Source of the DNA: Catonia carolina
Taxonomy: Eukaryota > Arthropoda > Insecta > Hemiptera > Achilidae
Assembly: GCA_035578175.1 (NCBI GenBank)
Contig: JAQMRL010000004.1
Location: 76,237,901 to 76,301,900, forward strand
DNA length: 64,000 bases
Direction of reading: 5' to 3'
Positions 55,044-64,000 of this stretch are shown here, piece after piece (the stretch's first letter is position 1; each line of letters starts with the position of its first letter). The notes below the pieces were generated by a model. The model was not told the origin of the DNA and did no database searches. It saw only the letters and a list, made by a program, of their open reading frames with translations. Position numbers and translations under genes: made by a program.

Positions 55044-55490
55044 TATATACTATATAATTTAAACATTAAACAATTTAATACATGACTAAGAAACGCATTT
55101 ACACTGACCCAAAATTATAATTTTTAATATTAAACATGCAAGATCAAAATTCTAAAAAAACTCCAAAAGTAAACTAAAAATCTTAACTCCAATTAAACTT
55201 TAAAATTCAAACTGAAACTCTGTCCGTTACTTTATTCTTATATGATATTTTCAACTCCCCCCTTAATAGATTTGGACCAATCACGAGTCTTTATTACATT
55301 TTAAATGTTCAAAGAAGTCCACGTGTCAAATCTGTTAGAAAAGGTTTCGGTTTACTTTGACACGTGCTTACTTCTTGTCGGCACGTTTCTGACAAACGAA
55401 CATATAAAACTTTTTATTACAACGGTTTTCTTTAAAATTATAGGCCTATACTAAAAAATATTTATACTTTTTAGACCAACCCCCAAATTC
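55044..55490. other. AT-rich spacer
   Basis: Nothing recognised. Confidence 0.45.
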
Positions 55491-55814
55491 CACCGGGTTG
55501 GTCTAGAGGTAAAGTCGTCGCCAAAATTAGCTGTTTAACAGCTGATTTTCGGAGACGAAGGTTCCTGGTTCAAATCCTAGTAAAGGTAGTTTTACTTTTA
55601 TACGGATTTGAATGCTAGACAGTGGTTACCGGTGTACTTTGATGGTTGGGGTTCAATTAACCATACTCTCTCAGGAATGGTCGACTTGAGTCTGTACAAG
55701 ACTACACCTCATTTACAAGTTATACCCATCATTCTCATCTCATTGGGTCATGGGGTTGCTTATTGTTCTAAATTGAACAGATTGCAACGTACACAAATTA
55801 GGAATAAAAAAAAA
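55491..55814 (+). mobile_element. SINE-t2 copy, full length
   Basis: CACCGGGTTGGTCTAGAGG start, box B GGTTCAAATCC, A-rich end. Here the inter-box palindrome is perfect: CAGCTGTTTAACAGCTG with AAAT/ATTT-type extensions. No clear duplication. Confidence 0.82.
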
Positions 55815-55865
55815 CTTTTTACTTAATACTAAACCTGTGATAGAGCATGATTTTGGATTCTTTTT

Positions 55866-56645
55866 ACTAACTCTTGCCTATATAAATATATAGGAAGGAA
55901 AGTATTGTTTTCATATCGATTTTTCGAAAACGAGTATTTTTACTGGATCTGCACGTTTTCAGATCCCCTGAACCCCAAAAACATGTTTATAGCGATTGGT
56001 CTGTGTACGGAACATCGTACGGACTTGAAACTTAAAACTTAAGTTAGACACCACTACCGGAACCGACACAAACATTTTTATCAAAATCGGTCAACCGGAA
56101 GTAGTAGTTTATTCGTGTATTTTTCACCTTTTTGCGATTTTCTCAAAAACTGGTCCTATGAATTTTTTTTAATCGCCTGGTTTACTAAATTTTTAATGCT
56201 CTACAAGGTAGGGCAGGCGCCAGGTTTGCTGAAATTCTTGGTGAGGCTGTTTTCACGTAAAATCTTTTTTTTAAGATTACGGCTTTAATATGCATTTTAG
56301 CACAAAAATGTATATAATAAAAGTTGTTGAAAATTTAAAACCCTACAACTTTTATTTCAAACAGTTTTTTGGATAACGCTTAGTTTAGCAGTAATTAGCG
56401 ATTTTCTGTTTTTTTCTCACGAAAACGTGTGAAAAATCGATTTTTTAAGATTTCGGCCTTAGAATGCATTTTACAACAAAAAAGTATAAAATTAAATTTA
56501 TAGAAAATTAAACGATCTACAACTTTTATTTACAGCATTTTTCTCTACAGAGCCTAGTTTAGCGTGAAAGAGTTAGTTTCCGTATTTTTAAGCCAAACTG
56601 AGGTTGATTTTCATTTTGCGTCTTTCACTCATGATTAAAATAAGG
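55866..56645 (+). mobile_element. HLR copy 21, right end lost
   Basis: ACTAACTCTTGCC to CACTCATGATTAAAATAAGG. Its dinucleotide tract is lost: GGTCTGTGTACGGAACATCG is continuous at 55998-56017. Confidence 0.8.
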
Positions 56646-56742
56646 CCCTTTGAAAACCATCTACTTTCCACACTTAAAATGATTCACTTTATTCACCCTA
56701 GGGTCTGGTTGTATAATGAAATCCATTATTCTCAGCGGTAAA
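56646..56742 (-). mobile_element. SINE-C internal fragment
   Basis: CCCTTTGAAAACCATCTACT to TGTATAATGAAATCCATTAT. Ends HLR copy 21. Confidence 0.55.
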
Positions 56743-57965
56743 ATTTTTTTATGTTCAAAAAATATCAGAAATATTAGAAAAAATATTTTGTTATTTTTTA
56801 ATTTTGATAATTCGTTTTATCATCTAAAATTATTAAATTAAAAATTTGGTTTTTTAAAAGCAAATTCAGAATTATTTTAAATACTTAAATTGTTTCTTCA
56901 GCAACATTTCATTTTCAGAGACAGCAGATTGTTGATAATAAAACAAATTGTCAAAATTAAAAAATTAATATTTAATTTGTTTTTTTAAATATTTCCAACA
57001 GGCCTTCTGGCCAGCCAAGTCAGTCAGGTGGTAGAAAGTCGCTATGATTTGTTAAGTAACACCGGTTGGGCAAGCGACTTTGTATGGTGACCAGTTGACA
57101 GCCATTCATGAACAAACTCTACTGGGGGTCCCTGTTCAAACTCATGTCTAATTCACGTCAAAAAAAACAAAAAGCAGCGATCAATTAGGTAGTTGTCAAC
57201 AATGTACAGTTCCCAAAAACAAAAAAAAATAAAATATTTCCAATATTTTTTGAATAAAGATATTTTACCGCTGATGGATTTGACTCACCTATATTTACTT
57301 CTCCGCCTGCCTCTTAATGGGCATATCTTCGTATTATTTGTTCGTTTCAATCGTTTTTGTTATCTTTTATATGTTACTATGTTAGATACATATAACATAA
57401 ATTAATACATATATACATTTTATGTTAAACGTAAACGAATATGTAATGAAAATCAGGTTTTTGGCTTCTGGTAATCACAAATAAAGAAGTTCTATTGAAA
57501 TTTAGATTTTTCATTCTATATCACAGAACGAATTGCAAAAAAGTATAAATTTAATGAAATTATAATGTAAGTCAAACAAATTTAGAAATGACAAAGTATA
57601 AGTTACACTAAGTAATTAAGTAAAGAAAAAATAAATATTGTAATAAGACTCTCAAGTTCACTTTAAATTCTGAATTTTAATTTAAAAATGCTTGAAGAAA
57701 ATTTTAATTTCTTTAATCAAAAGAAGAAAAGAATCTACACGACTCCACTTAGACCAGGTTAATTAGAGTGACTCAAATGTTACTAAAAAAAGAAGAAAAA
57801 ACCCTGCATAGTATGTTTCAAAAGATTTGTTCAACTATTTCTTATCTTTAATTTTTCAAGAGTCTTGTCCAATATATTAATTGATTTACTGGTAATGTCA
57901 GACGGATGTATTAAAGAAAATATTTCACTACTTTTCCCGGTTTCAATGCACAAGTTTTAATTTTT
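56743..57965. other. long AT-rich spacer
   Basis: The 70-codon frame at 57193-57405 is not supported. No repeat shared with the window; a GC-richer patch at 57000-57120 is unidentified. Confidence 0.5.
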
Positions 57966-58893
57966 AATTTCTCTTGCCTATATGAACATATAGGAAGGAA
58001 AGTTGTTTTTATGTCGAATTTTCTAAATTGAGTTTTCACCGGATCTACAAGTTTTCAGACCCCCTGAACCCAAAAAAAAACATATTTTTAGCGGTTTGTC
58101 TGCGTGCGTGTGAACAAAATATCTCAAGAAGAGAACATCGTACGAAATTAAAATTTAAAACTTGTTAGGTACCACTAGAGGACCCGACACGAACATTTTC
58201 ATCGGTCAACCGGAAGTAGTAGTTTATTCGTCTCATTCTTCACTTTTTTGCGATTTTTTCAAAAACGGCTTTTACGATTTTTTTTTAAAAATCGTCTTAT
58301 TTACTAAATTTTTTATACTCTACAAGATGGAGTAGGTGCCATGTATGCTGAAATTCTTGGGAAGACTGTTATCTCGTAAAAAACCGGTTTTTTTTTAAAG
58401 ATTTCAGTCTTAATATACATTTTACCGCAAAAGTATATACGAGAAAAGTTGTAGACAATTCAAAAATCTACAACTTTTGTTTCAAACAGTTTTTTGTGTA
58501 ACGCTTGTTTAGTGGTAATTAGTGATTTTCTGTTTTATTTTTTCATGAAAATATGTAAAAGAAATCGATTTTTTAAGATTTCGGCCGTAGTATTCATTTT
58601 ACGACAAAAATGCATAAAATCTAATTTATAGGAAATTAAAAGATCTGCAACTTTTGTTTTAAGCTTTTTTTCTATACATAGGCCTAGTATATAGTTTAGC
58701 GTCACAAAGTGATTTTCCGTATAACTAAGTCAAACTTTTGAAAACCGGTTTTTTAATTTTTGCATCATTCACTCATGATTAAAATAAGATTGTTTTTTTC
58801 AGGTTAGTTTTTTGTTTATTTCTAATTTTAGGTTATTGTTGTTTATTTGCATTGGCAAGAGAAAGTTGTGTGAGTGTCTCACTGGAAATTTTT
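57966..58893 (+). mobile_element. HLR copy 22, diverged
   Basis: ATTTCTCTTGCC to GGCAAGAGAAAGT and a GTGTGAGTGTCTCAC hairpin. Minimal dinucleotide tract. Older than most copies by its many differences. Confidence 0.82.
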
Positions 58894-59224
58894 TAGGTAG
58901 GCCTATCACTTATAAAATACCCGTGCTAATTTTTTAAACTCTGGTCTTATTATAGAAATACTAATTGTTTCTTACAGTAATCATCCTCCTTTTACTTACT
59001 CTTCCCCTTTGTGAAAGTATTGGGTAGGAAAGTATTGTTCTGTGTCGATTTTTTGAAATCGAGTTTTCATCGGAAGACACGGTTCAGGCTCTTTCAACCA
59101 AAAAAAATTTTTTTGGCTATTAGTTTTTGTGTCAACAAAATATACCAATTACGGAATAGCGAACGAATTTGAAACTTGGAATTTAAGTTAGGTATCAATA
59201 GAGAACCCGGCACAGAAATTTTTT

Positions 59225-59367
59225 ACTTTCTCATGCCTATATGAATATATAGGAAGGAAGTATTGTTTTCATGTCGATTTTTCGAAATCGAGTTTTCACC
59301 TGATCTACACGTTTTCAGACCCCCCTGAACCCAAAAAAAACATGTTTTTAGCGATTGGTGTGTGTGT

Positions 59368-59405
<38 letters not shown>

Positions 59406-60180
59406 AAAATATCTCAAGAACGGAACATCGTACGAACTTGAAACTTGAAACTTAAGTTACATACCACTACCGGACCCTACACGAACATTTTCATCAAAAT
59501 CGGTCAACCGGAAGTAGTAGTTAATTCGTGTCATTTTTCACTTTTTTGCGATTTTCTCAAAAACTGGTCCTACGATTTTTTTTTAAATCGCCTAATTTAC
59601 TAATTTTTTTTATGGTCTACAAGAAAGGTTAGGCGCCATGTTTGCTGGAATTCTCGGTGATGCTGTTTTCACGTAAAGAAATTTTTTTTAAGATTACGGC
59701 TTTAATATGCATTTTAAGGGCAAAAGTTTACACAATAAAAGTTGTAGAGAATTTAAAGTCCTACAACTTTTATTTCAAACATTTTTTTGTATAACGCTTA
59801 GTTTAGCGGTAATTAGCGATTTTCTGATTTTTTTCTCACGAAAACGTGTGAAAAATCGATTTTTTTAAGATTTCGGGCTTAGTATGCATTAAACGACAAA
59901 AGTGTATACAGTCAAATTTATAGGAAATTGAAAGATCTACAACTTTTATTTCAATTATTTTTCTCTACAGAGCCTAATTTTGCGTGAAAGAGTGATTTTC
60001 CGTATTTTTAAGCCAAACTGAGGTCGATTTTCATTTTGCGTCTTTCACTCATGATTAAAATTAGGTATGTTTATTGAGGTTAGTTTTTTATTTATTTGTA
60101 ATTTTTTATTACTAATTTTAGGTTTATTGTTAATTATTTGCACTGGCAAGAGAAAGTTGTGTGTTTCACACCAGATTTTT
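59225..60180 (+). mobile_element. HLR copy 24, nested in copy 23
   Basis: Complete; (GT)n at about 59359-59403; ends TTTCACACCAGATTTTTT. Its insertion point falls in the ACATTTTCATC region of copy 23. Confidence 0.85.
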
Positions 60181-60445
60181 TAAAATAGTTCTACCGGAAG
60201 TAGTAGTTTATCCGTGCGGTTTTTCACTTTTTCGCAATTTTTTCAATCATGGCTCCTTCGATTTTTTTTAAATCGCCGAAATTTTTTACATTTTTATGCT
60301 CTAAAAGATAGGGTAAGCGCCATGTCTGCTGAAATTCTTGCGACTGTACTTTCGTAATAAAATTTGATGTTTCGTCAATTGTGGTCTTAATATACTATGC
60401 ATTTTTGGAGAAACGCGTATAAATATAATTTAAAGTTGTAGGTAC

Positions 60446-60727
60446 AGTATTCATATGAACTAATGTCCCCTAGCCGTGGGAGTGAGACAATGCATAACGC
60501 TCTCACTTGCACAAACCATACGCGCCGTTCCAATAACATTGTCTTTAATTCTACTCATTGTTGTGAGCAAGCGTTTATGCATGCAGCAAACTAACAAGCA
60601 AGATAACGACTGTAGTATGTTTTCAGATTTGGATTATAACGGTAAATACCTTTGGGCGCATGCGTAGTTATGCCACATATTGCCCTCTCACTCGCTCGGC
60701 TATGGGACGTTATTTCGTCTGATACCT
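60446..60727. mobile_element. MITE-B copy 2
   Basis: CAGTATTCATATGAACTAAT to GGGACGTTATTTCGTCTGAT. Matches copy 1 along its length. Confidence 0.72.
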
Positions 60728-60735
60728 ATACTTAA

Positions 60736-61323
60736 CGGGTTGACTGTTTTTTTTTTCATTTTATGCAGTATAGTACCTATTTAAAAATCAGTTACTAGTA
60801 AGAAAAAATAATTTCAATCTTTTATTTTTAATACAAAAAAAATTGAGAAAGTATTTTTCTCGCATAAATGAGCAAAATAATATTTGTTGTTATCGTGCTT
60901 AATTTTGAACAACAAATTGTGCCCGTCCATACGAAAATACGGATTTCTTTATTTTAAGTCATATAATAATTTTGGTTATTAGCAATTATTTTTCAGTACA
61001 AAACAGTGGGTTTTGATGTGTAATTTTCAGACCTTATTCGAGAATCGGATCTAGGACCTTCCGTTAGTAATAAAGCACGCTAGTCACTACGTCTGGAGGC
61101 AACCACTGTTTAATTTTTGTAAAAAGTACAAAAATAAATACTGAATACAAAATGAAATAACACCCGAGCAAAAACAGCTAAGAACATTGATTATGTCAGC
61201 ATAATTTTTACTACCTACCAGAATAAGTCAAAAATGACAAAAATGAGACACTGATATGTGTCTCAAAGCGTATCTGGCAATACGAACTGAGACGTAAAAA
61301 TATGTCTCATAGCAGTCAACCTG
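60736..61323. mobile_element. TTAA-M2 element
   Basis: 588 bp between TTAA at 60732-60735 and 61324-61327; inverted ends CGGGTTGACTG and CAGTCAACCTG. No ORF. Target and ends suggest a piggyBac-type MITE. Its ends differ from TTAA-M1 although both contain a GTTGACT core. Confidence 0.7.
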
Positions 61324-61416
61324 TTAAAAAAATCTACAACTGTTTTTAAATATTGTTTTCTGCAATCCTTAATTTAGAGTCTACCTGTCATAAAAATCAA
61401 AATCATAAACTACTTT

Positions 61417-61796
61417 TGTTGTTGTTTAGGTCATCAGCCGAAAGGCTGGTTTGAACCTGTAGAGGTTTTACTAAGTAAAACTAGGAGCGAGGTGTTTTAC
61501 CATTGCCTTCCTCACTGAGTGGAAAATTACGCTTATCAGCATGCCGGGCCCTCTGAAAAGCACATATTTTTCACTCTGCAAATGACACCTTCATTTCATT
61601 CACCACAGGGTCTGGCTGTATAATAAAATTCATTACTTCCAGAGGAGATAACTCTGATTAGTGTCTTTTACACCTCTACCTCTTCTGTTTTTAAATGGTT
61701 CAGTCATTTAATTGGCTGACCATGTGATAAAAAACAGAACTATTTATTTTAGCCCAGCAATGAACAGATTGAGTGTGAATAATTTGACACTCCCTT
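61417..61796 (-). mobile_element. SINE-C copy with 11-bp duplication
   Basis: TAAACTACTTT at 61406-61416 and 61797-61807. Slightly short at the 5' end. Confidence 0.85.
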
Positions 61797-62432
61797 TAAA
61801 CTACTTTATGATTAGCGATAAAATCAGTGTGCTTTACCTTACTTTGTCTTTCTCCAAAAGAGCTCAAGTTTTAGAACCACCCGTTTCATTAAAAAACCTT
61901 TATTAATCTTAATAGAAGGGTTTCTTACAATCTACGTAGACTTCAATTTAAATTTTATTGTAAACTTTTTTTTGTCAACATTGTTTTCACTTTCCTTCTG
62001 CATTCTTTCTGTCTATTGTGTTTTTCTTTTGTTCTCTTCCCCCCCCCCCGTCACACTCTTTTCCTTTCAAACCTTCATTCATCTTCCTTCTTTCCTTCCA
62101 AGTATAATATTATATAATCCTTTTAAGAGTTTTCAGTATCTCTTAAGTCCCCTGTTAATCAAAAACGTTTTTAAATTTTATTCCGATCTTAGCGTATTAA
62201 AGTGATATTTACTGTATATTTTGACGTTGATTTTTAATATCCTAAGCTTTATCTTTGATATAGATGAGAAAATCCAGTAAAACCTCAGTAATTCGAAAAT
62301 TCAAGAGACTGCGAAAACTGTTTGCATTACCGTAAAACCTCGCTTAACCGAAATAAAGTAGTCGGACCCAATTACGTATTCGCAAAATTCCGGAAAACAC
62401 GCACAGTCATATTTTTATGGTTTAAAAATAGT
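61797..62432. other. spacer with pogo-like termini
   Basis: CAGTAAAACCTCAGTAATTC at about 62276-62295 and GTAAAACCTCGCTTAACCGA at about 62331-62350 resemble pogo/Tigger inverted ends (CAGTAxAACCTCxxTAAxxCGAA). No transposase in the window. Confidence 0.45.
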
Positions 62433-63368
62433 AAAAATCTGGTGTGAAACACTCACACAACTTTCTCTTGCCAGTGCAAATTATTAACAATAAACCTAAC
62501 ATTAGTAATAAAACATTATAAATAAACATAAAACTAACCTTAATAAACGTAACCTAATTTTAATCATATATGTGAAAGACGCAAAATGAAAATCGATCTC
62601 AGTTTGCCTTAAAAATACGGAAAATCACTCTTTCACGCTAAACTAGGCTCTGTAGAGAAAAATGCTTTTAATAAAAGTTGTAGACCTTTTTATTTCCTAT
62701 AAATTTTATTATAACACTTTTGTCGTAAAATGCATACTGAGGCCGAAATCTTAAAAAAATCGATTTTTCACACGTTTTCGTGAGAAAATAACAGAAAATC
62801 GCCGCAAAAAAATTACCGCTACACTAAGGGTTATACAAAAAAATGTTTGAAATAAAAGTTGTAGCATTTTAAATTTCCCTCTACATTTTTTATTATATAA
62901 ATTTTTGCGCTTAAATGCACATTAAAGCCGTAATCTTAGAAAAACAATTTTTTTACGTGAAAACAGCCTCACCAAGAATTTCAGCAAACATGGCGCCTAC
63001 CCTACCTTGTAGAGCATAAAAAATTTAACAAATAAGGCGATTTTTAAAAAAATCGTAGAAGCAGTTTTTGAGCAAATCACAAAAAGTGAAAAATTACATG
63101 ATTAAACTACTACTTCCGGTTGACCGATTTTGATGTCAAGTTCGTACGATGTTCCGTTCTTGAGGTATTCTCTTCACACACACACACACACGCACACCCA
63201 CACGCGCGCGCGCGCGCACACACACACACACACAGACCAATCGCTAAAAACATGGTTTTTGGGTTCAGGGGGTCTGAAAACGTGTAGATCCGGTGAAAAC
63301 TCAATTTTGAAAAATCGCCATGAAAACAATACTTTCCTTCCTATATATTCATATAGGCAAGAGAAAGT
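62433..63368 (-). mobile_element. HLR copy 25, full length
   Basis: AAAAATCTGGTGTGAAACAC to GGCAAGAGAAAGT; (AC)n/(CG)n tract at 63174-63235. About 40 bp around GTGTCGGG next to the tract are deleted (GATTTTGATGTCAAGTTCG at 63127). Confidence 0.86.
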
Positions 63369-63666
63369 AAAAATGACTATACAGTATTATTTACCAGTAT
63401 TTACGTACGACTCTAGGAGCAAACACCTACTTCTTCCACATTAAGCGAGCGGTGCACAGGATGAGCGACACTTCTCTTACTTGGCCTCGAAATTTGATAA
63501 CGTACTACCTAAACACATAACTGAACAGAATGAAATTAAATGAAAGAATGAAATGCAGAAATGGACAATTAATGTCGAAAGGGACAACATGGAAGTGATG
63601 CTAGGTAAAACACAAAGTGTACGGTGAGCTCACTTTACCATGTGTTTTTTTTGTGGTAAATAGTTT
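63369..63666. other. spacer
   Basis: Nothing recognised. Confidence 0.4.
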
Positions 63667-63955
63667 AAAAAATCTGGTGTGATACAATCACACGACTTTC
63701 TGTTGCCAATGCAAATAATAAACAATATTACCTAATATTACTAGTAATAAAACATTAGAAATAACTAACCTCAAAAAACATAACCTTATTATAATCATGA
63801 GTGAATGATGCAAAATGAAAATCAACCTCAATTTGGCTTAAAAATACGGAAAATCACGCATTCATGCTAAACTAGGCTCTGAAGATAAAAGTGCTTTAAA
63901 TAAAGTGTTGTAAATATTTAAATTGTCTACAATTTTTATTATATACACTTTTGCG
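63667..63955 (-). mobile_element. HLR copy 26, interrupted near window end
   Basis: AAATCTGGTGTGATACAATC to TATTATATACACTTTTGC, then SINE-C begins. The rest would lie beyond the window. Confidence 0.75.
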
Positions 63956-64000
63956 CTGTTGTTGTTTAGGTCATGAGCCGAAAGGCTGGTTTGAACCTGT
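63956..64000 (-). mobile_element. SINE-C copy, cut by window end
   Basis: GTTGTTGTTTAGGTCATGAG and GGCTGGTTTGAACCTGT are the family's tail-side bases. Confidence 0.75.

Larger units (their letters stand above)
58990..61395 (+). mobile_element. HLR copy 23, old copy broken by three insertions
   Basis: Pieces: 58990-59219 (TACTCTTCC to CCGGCACAGAAA), 60181-60445 (ACCGGAAGTAGTAGTTTATC to AAAGTTGTAGGTA) and 61328-61395 (AAAATCTACAACTG to TTAATTTAGAGT). They align in order to one HLR. HLR copy 24, MITE-B and TTAA-M2 separate them, and SINE-C follows. Confidence 0.7.

Noticed and set aside
1..64000. Host gene, rRNA gene or multi-gene defence or metabolic system
   Set aside because: Every coding similarity I could identify belongs to a transposable element. 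Exons too short to see by eye cannot be excluded in the unannotated spacers.

Overview
The window is wholly accessory DNA from an animal nuclear genome. I find no host gene, no host rRNA or tRNA gene and no intact protein-coding gene. The density and types of transposable elements (mariner/Tc1, RTE, Jockey, PIF/Harbinger, Helitron, tRNA-derived SINEs, insect-style LTR promoters) and the AT-rich background point to an insect. A hemimetabolous insect such as a hemipteran is my guess from the mix of repeats; nothing in the sequence proves it.

The dominant component is one family of about 970 bp, here called HLR (Helentron-like repeat). It is present about 25 times on both strands and covers roughly a third of the window. 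Each full copy runs from ACTTTCTCTTGCC, through a (GT)n tract near position 130, to the inverse of that 13-mer (GGCAAGAGAAAGT), a GTGTGA/TCACAC hairpin and a CACCAGATTTTT end. At three places the interrupted target can be rebuilt from the flanks. Each shows insertion into a T-run with no target-site duplication, as expected of rolling-circle (Helitron2/Helentron) elements.

Layout: 1-1000 mariner split by a SINE; 1297-2236 palindromic mariner derivative; 2967-3545 LINE remnant; 3573-4109 solo LTR (LTR-H) carrying a histone-type 3' hairpin; 4121-4243 long hairpin; 5043-5794 DD41D-type Tc1/mariner deletion copy; 6358-9625 two HLR copies inserted in a transposase and in a Helitron helicase; 10.8-17.1 kb HLR fragments, MITEs and unrecognised AT-rich DNA; 17.5-21.6 kb a nearly intact RTE retrotransposon inside an HLR (GT)n tract; 22-27.3 kb HLRs, a LINE, a mariner and SINEs; 27315-28253 solo LTR (LTR-E); 28865-29883 a 1-kb near-perfect palindrome; 32-36 kb a Jockey remnant and a PIF/Harbinger remnant loaded with SINEs; 37.3-39.1 kb nested TTAA elements; 39.5-52.8 kb HLRs with SINE-C, SINE-t2, a Jockey remnant and a second LTR-E; 54101-55043 a second palindromic mariner; 58.9-61.8 kb a five-element nest; 62.4-64 kb two more HLRs.

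Families are named as follows. SINE-t1 is tRNA-derived with a poly(A) tail, five copies. SINE-t2 is tRNA-derived, about 330 bp, three copies. SINE-C is about 395 bp with a (CAA)n tail, about 12 copies. MITE-B is about 280 bp. TTAA-M1 (690 bp) and TTAA-M2 (588 bp) have TTAA duplications. No multi-gene host system is encoded. The biology on show is transposition: nested insertions, target choice, and rearranged elements that appear to have spread after rearranging.
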